From contig NZ_LT855386.1 in the NCBI RefSeq assembly GCF_900184735.1, forward strand, positions 62,001-126,000: a stretch of DNA of 64,000 nucleotides, read 5' to 3'. The stretch is from Paucisalibacillus globulus (GTDB lineage Bacteria > Bacillota > Bacilli > Bacillales > Amphibacillaceae). Both the position numbers and the translations under genes were made by a program. Shown in pieces: positions 1-8,645 of the stretch. Below the pieces are notes generated by a model. It ran no database searches. It had not been told where the DNA came from and saw only the letters and a list, made by a program, of their open reading frames with translations. Each line of letters begins with the position of its first letter. Within the stretch, counting starts at the first letter, position 1.

Positions 1-1566
1 TACCGTATTTTCAACCATGACTCCGTTTAAGGACCATGTCTTAGTCTCCGTAATCTCAACATCTACAATTTTACCAATTGCAGATTTAGGGCCTTTAAAG
101 TTCACTAGTTTGTTCTTTTCTGTATAACCTGCTAAAACATTTGGGTCCTTTTTGCTTTCCCCTTCTACTAACACCTTTACAGTTTTGTTTTTATAGGACT
201 TCATGGAAGCTGCTGACTGCTTGTTAACAAGTTCATTTAAGCGATATAGTCGTTGTTTTTTCACTTCTTCTGGGACATCATCCTGCTTTTTGGCAGCTGG
301 TGTACCCTCACGTGGTGAATAAATAAAAGTATATGCCGCTTCAAAACCTACTTCTTCTACAAGTGTCATCGTTTCCTCAAACTGTTCTTCTGTCTCGTTT
401 GGAAAACCAACAATTATATCAGTTGTAAGGGTTGCATTTGGTATAGCTTTACGAATTTTACGTACTAATTCCAAATAGTCCTCACGAGTATATTTACGAT
501 TCATACGTTTCAAGACTTCACTGCTTCCAGATTGGACTGGCAAGTGGATATGATCAAGTAAGTTTCCACCTTTTGCAAGTACTTCAATTAGATGATCATC
601 GAAGTCTCTAGGGTGTGAAGTAGTAAAACGTACTCTTGGAATATCTATCTTATGCATATCATCCATTAAATCACCGAAACGATAATCGATATCCTCAAAG
701 TCTTTCCCATAGGCATTCACATTCTGTCCAAGTAGTGTTATCTCTTGATAACCTTGTGCAGCTAAATGACGAACCTCTTGAATAATATCCTCTGGACGAC
801 GACTTCTCTCTTTACCACGCGTCATTGGAACAATGCAATATGTACAGAATTTATCACATCCATACATAATATTTACCCATGCTTTAATATTCCCTTTACG
901 TACTTTCGGAAGGTTTTCTATAATGTCTCCTTCCTTAGACCATACCTCTACGACTTGTGCTTTACTAAACATTGCTTCTTGCACAAGGTTTGGTAACCGG
1001 TGAATGTTATGGGTACCAAATACAATATCGATATGTTGATGTTTCTTCATAATACGATCTACAACTGATTCTTCCTGTGACATACAACCACATACACCAA
1101 GAATTAAATCTGGTTTTTCCAGTTTAAGAGGCTTTAAGTGACCAATTTCACCGAACACTTTATTTTCCGCATTCTCACGTATTGCACATGTATTGAGTAA
1201 GATTAGGTCTGCTTCTGATGTCTCTGTTGTAGATTCATAGCCCATTTCCGTTAGGATTCCAGCCATGACCTCTGTATCATGTTCGTTCATTTGGCAGCCA
1301 TAAGTTCTAATTAAAAATTTTTTCCCTTGGCCAATAAGTTGAACATCCTCTGGAATTTGAAAGTCGTAGTGAAATTGAACTTCTTCTCTACGACGCTTTC
1401 TAGCTTTCTTTAGATCAGGTGGTTGATAACTAGTTTGAAAATACTTAGCTATCATATCATCACTAGAAATGTTTTTAATTCGGTCGATATTATCTTTCTC
1501 AGAAAGTTTATCCGCAGAATGAACTGGGTTAATTTGAGCTTGTTCAAGACGTTGCTTCTCGTTCAT
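1..1566 (-). CDS. miaB: MiaB, tRNA-2-methylthio-N6-dimethylallyladenosine synthase (3' end outside window)
   Basis: Radical-SAM methylthiotransferase that converts i6A37 to ms2i6A37 in tRNAs reading UNN codons. The visible 522 codons show the N-terminal UPF0004 cysteines ([26 protein letters not shown]), the radical-SAM CxxxCxxC motif in [16 protein letters not shown] (about plus-strand 815-865), and the start of a TRAM domain near the window edge. Only a few C-terminal residues should be missing, since Bacillus MiaB is about 510 residues. The ATG at 1566 is preceded by AAGGAGA. A probable promoter lies at 1621-1657. In Bacillus, ymcA and cotE normally follow and would lie outside the window. 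Identification is secure. Confidence 0.97.
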   Translation of the reverse strand, partial: MNEKQRLEQAQINPVHSADKLSEKDNIDRIKNISSDDMIAKYFQTSYQPPDLKKARKRRREEVQFHYDFQIPEDVQLIGQGKKFLIRTYGCQMNEHDTEVMAGILTEMGYESTTETSEADLILLNTCAIRENAENKVFGEIGHLKPLKLEKPDLILGVCGCMSQEESVVDRIMKKHQHIDIVFGTHNIHRLPNLVQEAMFSKAQVVEVWSKEGDIIENLPKVRKGNIKAWVNIMYGCDKFCTYCIVPMTRGKERSRRPEDIIQEVRHLAAQGYQEITLLGQNVNAYGKDFEDIDYRFGDLMDDMHKIDIPRVRFTTSHPRDFDDHLIEVLAKGGNLLDHIHLPVQSGSSEVLKRMNRKYTREDYLELVRKIRKAIPNATLTTDIIVGFPNETEEQFEETMTLVEEVGFEAAYTFIYSPREGTPAAKKQDDVPEEVKKQRLYRLNELVNKQSAASMKSYKNKTVKVLVEGESKKDPNVLAGYTEKNKLVNFKGPKSAIGKIVDVEITETKTWSLNGVMVENTV

Positions 1567-1620
1567 GAATCGATCTCCTTTCTATCTATAAAAAGAAAAA
1601 TAGTATATGTATAGTTGTTC

Positions 1621-1657
1621 ATTATAACAGTATAAAGCCTTTTTGGGATTTTAACAA
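1621..1657 (-). promoter_or_regulatory. Probable sigma-A promoter of miaB
   Basis: On the minus strand a TTGTTA -35 (1652-1657) and a TATACT -10 (1629-1634) are exactly 17 bp apart, about 60 nt upstream of the miaB start. A second -10-like TATAAT lies just downstream at 1621-1626. The placement fits miaB being transcribed separately from spoVS, which has its own terminator. Inference from motif match only. Confidence 0.45.
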
Positions 1658-1911
1658 TAAATGTGAGAAACAGACACAATAAAACCACAAAAAATGAAGA
1701 CTGTTTGAATAAAAGTCATTATTATAATAGCCTATTGTTTTCCCCTACTTTGAATCAATTAAATATTAGATAGGAACTGTGCGGTAACTACGGATTTTGG
1801 GTAGAGCAACATACCCGCTACGGAAATACACTCCGCTTTCCGCGGGCGGCTGGTGAGCCTCCTCGCGCTTACGCACTGCGGGGTCTCACCGAAGCCTATC
1901 CTCCCGCAGGA

Positions 1912-1971
1912 CAAGGAACGCTACGAAAGCGATACATCGCACGCAGAAAAAGTGATTTTCTTTTTCAAGGA
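1912..1971. repeat. 60-bp cassette in left arm of repeat copy A
   Basis: Compared with copy C, the left arm carries exactly 60 extra bases between CCGCAGGA and GTCTCCG. The extra sequence is homologous, in inverted orientation, to the cassette at 2095-2154; both share CAAGGA and ATCGCACG blocks and an AGAAAA run. Confidence 0.75.
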
Positions 1972-2094
1972 GTCTCCGTGTATTTCCTTCGCTAGTATTG
2001 TGTGAAAAAAATAAGCGATTAAAACCAACACTATAATTATTTACTAACTTAAGTTAGAAAACCTAAACTAGCGCAGGCAGAATACGGAGACTCC

Positions 2095-2154
2095 TCGAAA
2101 ATAAAGAACAATTTTCTTCGTGCGATGATTATGCTGCCGAAGCATTCCTTGTCC
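2095..2154. repeat. 60-bp cassette in right arm of repeat copy A
   Basis: Sixty bases inserted at the equivalent site of the right arm, between GAGACTCC and TGCGGGA. Copy B carries a very similar cassette at 29584-29643, while copy C lacks it. Confidence 0.75.
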
Positions 2155-2340
2155 TGCGGGAATAGCACGTGTCCGAAGACCCCGCAGAGGTGAACTTTCC
2201 TCGAGGAGGCTGAGGCCGGGCCCGCGGAAAGCGAAGTATTCTGCCGGAGCGGTGTCGTACAGCTGTACCCAATAACTAATTCTTTTGTAATTAAACTAGT
2301 TACCGCGCCGTTTCTGTAAAATGCTAACAAACTGTATCAA

Positions 2341-2378
2341 AGTCAAAATAAAAAAGTGCTGCGTTAATACGCAACACT
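2341..2378 (-). terminator. Intrinsic terminator after spoVS
   Basis: On the minus strand, AGTGTTGCGT - ATTA - ACGCAGCACT (2355-2378) forms a fully paired 10-bp stem, with one G-T wobble, followed by TTTTTTATTTT (2344-2354). Confidence 0.9.
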
Positions 2379-2394
2379 ATGTAAGTTATTTCAA

Positions 2395-2655
2395 TTATCT
2401 AGGTTCTACAATTAATTTAATTGCAGTCCTTTCTTCATTATCTATCATGATATCTGTAAACGCTGGAATACAAATTAAATCTACTCCACTAGGTGCTACA
2501 AACCCTCTTGCGATTGCAACTGCTTTTACGGCCTGGTTTAATGCTCCAGCGCCAATAGCCTGAATTTCCGCTGTGCCACGTTCGCGTAATACGTTCGCAA
2601 GTGCTCCCGCTACTGAATTTGGATTTGATTTTGCTGAGACCTTTAATATATCCAC
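2395..2655 (-). CDS. spoVS: Stage V sporulation protein S (SpoVS)
   Basis: Small highly conserved Alba-like DNA/RNA-binding regulator needed for late sporulation in Bacillus. The chosen start is GTG at 2655: AAGGAGGT at 2663-2670 precedes it by 7 nt, and this gives exactly the 86 residues typical of the family (MDILKVSAKSNPNSVAGAL to KLIVEPR). An upstream in-frame ATG at 2673 lies immediately before the ribosome-binding site and should not be used. Conserved blocks AIGAGALNQAVKAVAIARG and GVDLICIPAFTDI are intact. It lies downstream of ymdB as in B. subtilis and ends at a strong terminator. I could not find a convincing sigma-H promoter in the short upstream gap. Confidence 0.97.
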   Translation of the reverse strand: MDILKVSAKSNPNSVAGALANVLRERGTAEIQAIGAGALNQAVKAVAIARGFVAPSGVDLICIPAFTDIMIDNEERTAIKLIVEPR

Positions 2656-2775
2656 TACTAGTACCTCCTTCATTTCCTATTATAGTTCTACTGATACTAT
2701 ATTCTGGGAGACGTTAGCTTATAACCATATTATGCATCAAAGATTCACAAAATTCAAATTACCAAAGCCATATAC

Positions 2776-3573
2776 TTAGGAGAAGAAAGGGTTATCCTCA
2801 TTGATCATAATTCTTTCGATCTTTGTTGCGTTGCCTGTATCTTCATTAACTGATATCAAAACTCCATTGAGTTGCGTGCGACCTGCTTCGTCAGGTTCAA
2901 AACGAACTGGTAAACTAGTTAAAAATCTCTTTAGAACAGCGTCCCGCTCAACCCCTAGAATTCCATCATAAGGGCCTGTCATACCTACATCAGTAATATA
3001 TGCAGTGCCACTTGGTAAAATACGATTATCTGCAGTTTGGGTATGTGTGTGTGTACCTACCACAGCACTTACCCTTCCATCCACATACCAACCCATTGCT
3101 TGTTTTTCACTCGTTGCTTCAGCATGAAAATCAAGGAATATGATGTTAGTCCTTTTCTTTGCTTGTTCAATTAGCTCATCCGCTTTTCTAAATGGGTCGT
3201 CAATTGGAGGCAAAAAAGTACGACCTTGTAGATTTAGTATTGCAATTTCTTTCCCATTCATATTAAGAAAAGTAATCCCTTTACCAGGCGTACCAGTTGG
3301 GAAGTTGGCAGGTCTTATTAGATTTTTTGCATCATCAATAAATTCAAATATATCCTTTTTATCCCAGGTGTGGTTCCCCATTGTTATTATATGTGCTCCC
3401 CACTCCATAAATTGCTTATATATCTTTTCGGTTATACCTTTTCCAGAAGCTGCATTCTCCCCATTAACAATGACAACATTTGGTCTATACTTTTCTTTTA
3501 ATTTAGGTAAATATTCCTTTATCATATCTCGTCCTGGTGAACCAAATACATCACCTATAAATAAAATTTTCAT
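2776..3573 (-). CDS. ymdB: YmdB metallophosphoesterase (2',3'-cyclic nucleotide phosphodiesterase family)
   Basis: A 265-residue calcineurin-like phosphoesterase of the YmdB family, which hydrolyses 2',3'-cAMP in B. subtilis and influences biofilm versus motility gene expression. The metal ligands are visible in order: GDVFG near the N terminus, VNGENAA, GNHTWD, DFHAEATSEK and GTHTHTQTADN. The chosen start, ATG 3573, gives MKILFIGDVFG and has an AGGATG-type ribosome-binding site upstream. The in-frame ATG at 3585 overlaps that site and is less likely. It lies between rny and spoVS as in Bacillus, but separated from rny by a terminator, so it is probably at least partly independently expressed. 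Confidence 0.95.
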   Translation of the reverse strand: MKILFIGDVFGSPGRDMIKEYLPKLKEKYRPNVVIVNGENAASGKGITEKIYKQFMEWGAHIITMGNHTWDKKDIFEFIDDAKNLIRPANFPTGTPGKGITFLNMNGKEIAILNLQGRTFLPPIDDPFRKADELIEQAKKRTNIIFLDFHAEATSEKQAMGWYVDGRVSAVVGTHTHTQTADNRILPSGTAYITDVGMTGPYDGILGVERDAVLKRFLTSLPVRFEPDEAGRTQLNGVLISVNEDTGNATKIERIMINEDNPFFS

Positions 3574-3647
3574 TACTTTAATCATCCTATCGTTGGTATG
3601 TATGTCAATAACTTTAGTTTTCCATAATCACTATTTAAAGTCAAAGT

Positions 3648-3687
3648 TATCGAAAACAAAAAAGTGGGGGTGTTCATCCCCCACTTT
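3648..3687 (-). terminator. Intrinsic terminator after rny
   Basis: AAAGTGGGGG and CCCCCACTTT (3661-3687) form a strong stem with a 7-nt loop. On the minus strand it is followed by a T-rich TTTGTTTTCG tract (3651-3660). Confidence 0.9.
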
Positions 3688-3698
3688 CGCAGTCTTAT

Positions 3699-5270
3699 TT
3701 ATTTTGCATATTCAACTGCTCTTGTTTCACGAATAACGGTCACTTTGATATGACCTGGGTAATCAAGTTCGCTCTCAATACGTTTACGAATATCACGTGC
3801 AACTCTTGCAGAATCAATATCGTCTATTTCATCCGGCTTTACCATGATTCGAATTTCTCTTCCGGCTTGAATTGCAAATGATTTTTCTACACCTGCAAAC
3901 GACTCGGAAATTTCTTCAAGCTTTTCTAATCGCTTAATATAATTTTCCAATGTTTCACTTCGAGCTCCAGGGCGAGCGGCAGATAGTGCATCTGCAGCGG
4001 CAACTAAAACAGAAATGACGGAAGTAGGTTCTTCATCACCATGGTGTGAAGCAATTGCATTAATGACCACATCGTGTTCTTTGTATTTCGTTGCTAGCTC
4101 TTTACCGATTTCAACGTGGCTTCCTTCAACTTCATGATCAATTGCTTTACCAATATCATGAAGTAATCCAGCTCTTCTAGCTAATCTTTCATCTTCACCT
4201 AATTCAGCAGCAAGCAGTCCTGATAAATACGCAACTTCTGTTGAGTGTTTTAATACATTTTGACCATAGCTTGTACGATATTTTAGACGACCAAGTATCT
4301 TGATAAGATCAGGATGTAGACCATGTACTCCTACTTCAAACGTTGTTTCTTCTCCAACTTCTCGTATATATTCGTCAACCTCACGACGAGCTTTATCCAC
4401 CATTTCTTCAATTCTTGCTGGGTGAATTCTGCCATCCTGTACGAGTTTTTCCAAAGCTATACGAGCAGTTTCTCTACGAACAGGGTCAAAACCAGATAAT
4501 ATTACAGCTTCTGGTGTATCATCAATAATTAAATCGATTCCAGTTAAAGTTTCTAATGTACGAATGTTTCGACCTTCACGACCAATAATACGACCTTTCA
4601 TTTCATCATTTGGAAGATTTACAACAGATACGGTAGTTTCAGCAACGTGGTCCGCAGCACAACGTTGTAAAGCAAGAGACAAAATACTTTTTGCTTTCTT
4701 ATCTGCCTCTTCCTTGGCACGATTTTCAGCTTCTTTAACCATTATCGCTGATTCGTGTGCTAATTCCTTTTCAAGCCGCTCTAAAATGATACTTCTTGCC
4801 TGATCAGTAGTATATCCAGAAATGCGTTCAAGCTCAGTTTGCTGCTCTTGTAGCATTGATTCCACTTTGCTTTCCATTTCTTCAATTTGTTGTTGTTTTT
4901 CTGTAAGCGATTGATCGCGCTTTTCTAGCGTGAATTCTCGCTTATCTAATGTTTCACTTTTTCTATCCAGATTTTCTTCTCTTTGCATCAGGCGATTTTC
5001 TTGCTTTTGTACTTCAGAACGACGTTCACGTAATTCCTGCTCTGTCTGCTGGCGAAGCTTATGATTTTCATCCTTCGCCTCAAGAAGCGCCTCTTTTTTA
5101 GCGGCATCTGCATTTCGATGTGCCTCTTCAACTATTTGCTTTGCTAGATTTTCCGCACTAGAAATTTTAGCCTCAGCAATAGATTTACGAATCAGATAAC
5201 CAACAAACAAACCGACTATAAGGGAAATTACGATAAGCAAAATGGAGATGAGTAGATTTGAGTCTTCCAC
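3699..5270 (-). CDS. rny: Ribonuclease Y
   Basis: Membrane-anchored endoribonuclease that initiates mRNA decay. The 523 residues match the family length of about 520. One N-terminal transmembrane helix (residues about 5-26) is followed by a long glutamate/lysine/glutamine-rich coiled coil (about 30-200), a KH domain with [10 protein letters not shown] near residue 225, and an HD domain with HSTEVA and HDIGKAIDH (near 370). The start codon is GTG at 5270, preceded by a strong AGGAGGTG; no ATG is better placed. The gene is followed by an intrinsic terminator and then ymdB, the usual order. Confidence 0.98.
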   Translation of the reverse strand: MEDSNLLISILLIVISLIVGLFVGYLIRKSIAEAKISSAENLAKQIVEEAHRNADAAKKEALLEAKDENHKLRQQTEQELRERRSEVQKQENRLMQREENLDRKSETLDKREFTLEKRDQSLTEKQQQIEEMESKVESMLQEQQTELERISGYTTDQARSIILERLEKELAHESAIMVKEAENRAKEEADKKAKSILSLALQRCAADHVAETTVSVVNLPNDEMKGRIIGREGRNIRTLETLTGIDLIIDDTPEAVILSGFDPVRRETARIALEKLVQDGRIHPARIEEMVDKARREVDEYIREVGEETTFEVGVHGLHPDLIKILGRLKYRTSYGQNVLKHSTEVAYLSGLLAAELGEDERLARRAGLLHDIGKAIDHEVEGSHVEIGKELATKYKEHDVVINAIASHHGDEEPTSVISVLVAAADALSAARPGARSETLENYIKRLEKLEEISESFAGVEKSFAIQAGREIRIMVKPDEIDDIDSARVARDIRKRIESELDYPGHIKVTVIRETRAVEYAK

Positions 5271-5463
5271 GTTTTCACCTCCTCTTGCTATAGAATTGTT
5301 TTGATTCGTTCATTCATTCAAATTGTCGGTGTGTACCATATTCAATGAATAATTTAAACTACGTATAATAAAAAATATAAAATTATACAAATTAATTTTA
5401 TCTGTCTGTAAAAATAATGTCAAGGAATCGACAAAAAAATTATATTAGTTTTCTGAAATTAGT

Positions 5464-5525
5464 AGTGTAAAAAAGGTGTATCCCCTTTTTACAACTGTAA
5501 CATAGCTGTAATATGAGGATACACC
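5464..5525 (-). terminator. Intrinsic terminator after recA
   Basis: On the minus strand GGTGTATCC and GGATACACC (5475-5525) pair around a long AT-rich loop and are followed by TTTTTTACAC. The right-hand arm begins directly after the recA stop codon. Confidence 0.8.
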
Positions 5526-5534
5526 CTTGAAAAA

Positions 5535-6575
5535 TTAAACATCTAGTGTTTCTTGTGTTGCTTCTTCATCATGGCGTAATTCGACTTCATCATCTAATTT
5601 GTAGTGATCTCGAACTGCTTGATGAATTTCAGACATAATTTCCTTATTTTCTTTTAGGAATTGTTTAGCATTCTCTCTTCCTTGTCCTAGTCTTTCCCCT
5701 TCATACGCATACCATGCACCACTTTTTTGAACAATGTCGAGGTCGGATCCGATATCTAGAATTTCACCTTCAATTGAAATACCTTCTCCGTACATGATAT
5801 CTACTTCTGCAGTTTTGAATGGTGGAGCAACCTTATTTTTAACCACTTTAATTTTTGCTCTATTTCCAACCATATCGTTACCTTGTTTTAGAGTTTCAGC
5901 ACGACGAACTTCAAGTCTGACAGATGAATAGAATTTTAATGCACGTCCACCAGGAGTAGTCTCTGGATTTCCAAACATTACGCCAATTTTTTCACGTACT
6001 TGGTTTATGAAAATGGCAGTAGTTTTTGATTTATTAATGGCACCTGAAAGTTTTCTAAGTGCTTGTGACATAAGTCTTGCTTGAAGACCCATATGTGAAT
6101 CTCCCATTTCTCCCTCAATTTCTGCTTTTGGAACCAATGCAGCTACTGAGTCAACAACAACAATATCAACTGCTCCACTACGTACTAATGCTTCTGCAAT
6201 TTCAAGTGCTTGTTCACCTGTATCAGGTTGGGATAATAAGAGCTCATCTATATTAACACCTAATGCTCTTGCATAAGTCGGATCTAAAGCATGCTCTGCA
6301 TCTATAAATGCAGCTTGTCCTCCTTGTGCCTGTGCTTCCGCGATAGCATGTAGAGCAACAGTCGTTTTACCTGAAGATTCAGGGCCGTAAATTTCTATAA
6401 TTCTTCCTTTCGGATAACCACCAATACCTAATGCAATGTCCAATGATAATGAACCACTCGATGTAGTTGCTAGTTTTTGGCCTGCTTGTTCTCCTAACTT
6501 CATAATAGAACCTTTACCAAATTGTTTCTCTATTTGTTTCAAAGCCATATCTAAAGCTTGTTTTCTATCACTCAC
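5535..6575 (-). CDS. recA: RecA recombinase
   Basis: ATP-dependent strand-exchange protein that also triggers LexA self-cleavage. The 346 residues include the Walker A motif GPESSGKTT (residues 64-72), Walker [11 protein letters not shown], the loop region [17 protein letters not shown], and [27 protein letters not shown] with its L2 loop. The acidic C-terminal tail is typical. The start codon is GTG at 6575, with AAGGAGGTAG about 8 nt upstream. It is a single-gene unit with its own SOS-type promoter at 6606-6656 and a terminator at 5475-5525. Confidence 0.99.
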   Translation of the reverse strand: MSDRKQALDMALKQIEKQFGKGSIMKLGEQAGQKLATTSSGSLSLDIALGIGGYPKGRIIEIYGPESSGKTTVALHAIAEAQAQGGQAAFIDAEHALDPTYARALGVNIDELLLSQPDTGEQALEIAEALVRSGAVDIVVVDSVAALVPKAEIEGEMGDSHMGLQARLMSQALRKLSGAINKSKTTAIFINQVREKIGVMFGNPETTPGGRALKFYSSVRLEVRRAETLKQGNDMVGNRAKIKVVKNKVAPPFKTAEVDIMYGEGISIEGEILDIGSDLDIVQKSGAWYAYEGERLGQGRENAKQFLKENKEIMSEIHQAVRDHYKLDDEVELRHDEEATQETLDV

Positions 6576-6605
6576 CGAAACTACCTCCTTAAATTAACTA
6601 TATCT

Positions 6606-6656
6606 ATCATACATTGTTTTTGTCGTTTTGCCAAGTAAAAAACGAATAAATGTTCT
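6606..6656 (-). promoter_or_regulatory. recA promoter with LexA (SOS) box
   Basis: On the minus strand a TTGGCA -35 (6629-6634) and TATGAT -10 (6606-6611) are separated by 17 bp. Just upstream, on the plus strand at 6643-6656, CGAATAAATGTTCT matches the Gram-positive SOS consensus CGAACRNRYGTTYG at all but two positions. Position next to the -35 fits LexA repression of recA. The motifs are seen; regulation is inferred from the conserved recA SOS circuit. Confidence 0.8.
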
Positions 6657-6671
6657 CATGTTTTTAATGGT

Positions 6672-6728
6672 TTTTTTAAAATAAAATTCGACTATAGGGA
6701 GTAATCAAGTCCTATAATCGAATTTTAT
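6672..6728 (-). terminator. Terminator-like hairpin after cinA
   Basis: An 18-bp near-perfect inverted repeat, ATAAAATTCGACTATAGG (6681-6698) with its complement at 6711-6728. The U-run after it on the minus strand is interrupted (TTTTAAAAAAACC), so efficiency is uncertain. Confidence 0.65.
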
Positions 6729-6751
6729 GCAATTTAAACTAGCATATTTAA

Positions 6752-7996
6752 TTATTTTAATAGATTTAGTAAAAGTTCATTCCCCTTTATAACTGCTCGA
6801 TCACGAATTCTATCCCTATTTCCACTGAATTCATACTTGTGAACGATATGCTTATTGTTTCTGATATAAATTGAGATATAAACCGTACCCACTTGCTTCC
6901 CTTCAGTAGAGTCAGGTCCAGCAACCCCAGTAAAACTAATACCAATAGATGCGTCTAACAAATCAGCAACATTCTTTGACATTTCCAGTGCGCATTCTTT
7001 GCTAATTGTACCTTGTTTCTCAATCGTTTCATTCGATATTTTTAATATATCTCGCTTAACGGAGGTATCATAACAAACAATTGAACCTCTACAAACTTCA
7101 GAGGCACCTGGAACAGAAATTAATTTTTCAATAAACTTTCCACCAGTGAGGCTTTCTGCGGAAGCAATTTTATGCTGTTTCTCTTTAAGTTTTGTATTAA
7201 TTACGTGTTCCAGTGTTTCATCGTCCATACCATAGTAATAGTCGCCAACTCTAGATAAAATCTCTTCTTTGACTCGATCAAGTAATTTAAATGCATTAAT
7301 TTCTGAGCTTGCTTTAGCGGTTAAACGAATAATAACCCCGCTATCTTGTGCTAAAGGTGCGATTGTTGGATTTTGTTGTTTATCCAAAATATCTTTTAAT
7401 TCATATTCTAACTGTGATTCACCGATTCCTATGAAACGGAGAATGTATGACTTAATAACGTCATTTTGCTTTAATGCTTTTCTTAAATATGGTAAAACCT
7501 GTTCTAACAACATGGACTTCATCTCACGGGGAACGCCTGGTAGGAACACCCATGTAGTGTCTTGATGTTGAATAATCATTCCAGGTGCCATTCCAACAGT
7601 ATTATTAATAACTGTAGCATCTTCAAATACTCTTGCTTGTTTTCGATTGTTTGGAGTCATATCAGTATTATTTTTTTTGAAAAATGCTTCAATATACTCC
7701 ATTGACGGTTTATGTTCAATCATTTTTTTTCCACTAATTAATTGAAAAGCTTCTCTAGTTAAGTCATCATCTGTTGGACCCAAACCACCCGTTACAATGA
7801 TTACGTTAGACCTATTCTCTGCCAGTTTAAATGTATCTTTTACTCGCATTAAATTATCACCTACAACTCCATGATACATCACATTTATACCATGTAATGC
7901 AAGTTGTTCTGATATCCATTGTGCGTTAGTATTAGCGATTTGGCCGAGGAGAAGTTCTGTCCCTACAGAAATAATTTCAGCATTAATTTCTTTCAT
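6752..7996 (-). CDS. cinA: CinA, competence-damage inducible protein / nicotinamide-nucleotide amidohydrolase family
   Basis: A 414-residue two-domain protein. The N-terminal MoCF-biosynthesis-like domain (about 1-170) has SVGTELLLGQIANTNAQWIS and TGGLGPTDDDLTREA. The C-terminal CinA domain (about 255-414) has ASAESLTGGKFIEKLISVPGASE and FTGVAGPDSTEGKQVGTVYI. Family members have NMN deamidase or ADP-ribose pyrophosphatase activity, and in competent bacteria the gene is often linked to recA, as here. Its ATG at 7996 overlaps the pgsA stop codon by one base (TAATG), so translation is probably coupled to pgsA. Confidence 0.95.
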   Translation of the reverse strand: MKEINAEIISVGTELLLGQIANTNAQWISEQLALHGINVMYHGVVGDNLMRVKDTFKLAENRSNVIIVTGGLGPTDDDLTREAFQLISGKKMIEHKPSMEYIEAFFKKNNTDMTPNNRKQARVFEDATVINNTVGMAPGMIIQHQDTTWVFLPGVPREMKSMLLEQVLPYLRKALKQNDVIKSYILRFIGIGESQLEYELKDILDKQQNPTIAPLAQDSGVIIRLTAKASSEINAFKLLDRVKEEILSRVGDYYYGMDDETLEHVINTKLKEKQHKIASAESLTGGKFIEKLISVPGASEVCRGSIVCYDTSVKRDILKISNETIEKQGTISKECALEMSKNVADLLDASIGISFTGVAGPDSTEGKQVGTVYISIYIRNNKHIVHKYEFSGNRDRIRDRAVIKGNELLLNLLK

Positions 7997-8574
7997 TATT
8001 TTGAATCCCTCATGACATGCCAGTTTTTAGCGAAATAATCATAGCCTGAGAGGACGGTAAAGAATAGTGCAAGATAAAGCATTAACGTGCCAAATGGAAA
8101 GTCAATGTAAGAGAATGGAAAGTTATGTAACAGTAAACTAGCAATTGCAATCATTTGAGTGGCAGTTTTAAGTTTACCCATTTTCCCAGCAGCAAGTACA
8201 ATTCCCTCACCGGCAGCAACTAAACGCAATCCTGTAACAGCGAATTCTCTACTTATAATGACAATAACAACCCATGCTGGTGCAACTCCCATTGCTACTA
8301 ACATAATTAATGCAGAAGAAACTAATAATTTATCTGCAAGTGGATCTAAAAATTTCCCTAAATTTGTAACAAGATTATACTTACGAGCATAATGACCATC
8401 CACCCAATCAGTTGCAGCAGCAAAAATAAATATTAATGCAGCGACAAAATGGGAAACAGGCAACACACCATCTCCAATATCCCATTCTCCCCAATTAAAT
8501 GGAATACTCATGATAATAATAAAGATGGGAATTAATAAGATTCTTGAAACGGTAATTTTATTTGGTATATTCAT
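7996..8574 (-). CDS. pgsA: CDP-diacylglycerol--glycerol-3-phosphate 3-phosphatidyltransferase
   Basis: Integral membrane enzyme that makes phosphatidylglycerol phosphate from CDP-diacylglycerol, the committed step to anionic phospholipids. The 192 residues carry the complete CDP-alcohol phosphatidyltransferase motif D-x2-DG-x2-AR-x8-G-x3-D-x3-D in DWVDGHYARKYN through LGKFLDPLADK. Several hydrophobic helices are present. The ATG at 8574 follows an AGGAGGAGTC site. It is followed directly by cinA, with overlapping stop and start. A terminator hairpin separates it from rodZ, so it may have a short promoter in the gap 8575-8603. Confidence 0.97.
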   Translation of the reverse strand: MNIPNKITVSRILLIPIFIIIMSIPFNWGEWDIGDGVLPVSHFVAALIFIFAAATDWVDGHYARKYNLVTNLGKFLDPLADKLLVSSALIMLVAMGVAPAWVVIVIISREFAVTGLRLVAAGEGIVLAAGKMGKLKTATQMIAIASLLLHNFPFSYIDFPFGTLMLYLALFFTVLSGYDYFAKNWHVMRDSK

Positions 8575-8589
8575 TGATTTGACTCCTCC

Positions 8590-8642
8590 TAATTAAAAGG
8601 TAGAAAACCCTTCTACAGCATTATAGCTTCTAGAAGGGTTTT
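8590..8642 (-). terminator. Intrinsic terminator after rodZ
   Basis: AAAACCCTTCTA (8604-8615) pairs perfectly with TAGAAGGGTTTT (8631-8642). On the minus strand the hairpin starts 3 nt after the rodZ stop and runs into TTTTCTACCTTTT. Confidence 0.85.
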
Positions 8643-8645
8643 ATC

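Larger units (their letters stand above)
1772..2315. repeat. Modular palindromic repeat element, copy A (full length, both cassettes)
   Basis: A 544-bp GC-rich island in an AT-rich gap. It is bounded by imperfect 19-bp terminal inverted repeats, AGGAACTGTGCGGTAACTA at 1772-1790 and the complement of AGAAACGGCGCGGTAACTA at the right end (16 of 19 match). Inside are two 166-bp arms: the left arm (1822-1987) is bounded by GGAAATACAC and GTGTATTTCC, the right arm (2078-2243) by CAGAATAC and TATTCTG. The right arm read in reverse resembles the left, sharing TCCGCTTTCCGCGGGC-like, GCCTCCTCG and GCGGGGTCT blocks. The AT-rich spacer contains TAACTTAAGTTA. No transposase or clear target duplication is seen. 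Apparent reading frames here (for example 2049-2330, minus) are judged spurious. Confidence 0.85.

Noticed and set aside
1772-2315. Complete insertion sequence or CRISPR array
   Set aside because: No transposase frame in or next to any copy, and the repeats are inverted pairs with no regular spacers.
2656-2775. Sigma-H promoter of spoVS
   Set aside because: Expected from B. subtilis, but I could not find a paired -35 and -10 with acceptable match and spacing.
3140-3736. Plus-strand reading frame of 198 codons opposite ymdB and the rny terminator
   Set aside because: Shadow of ymdB that runs through a terminator hairpin; composition is that of an antisense frame.
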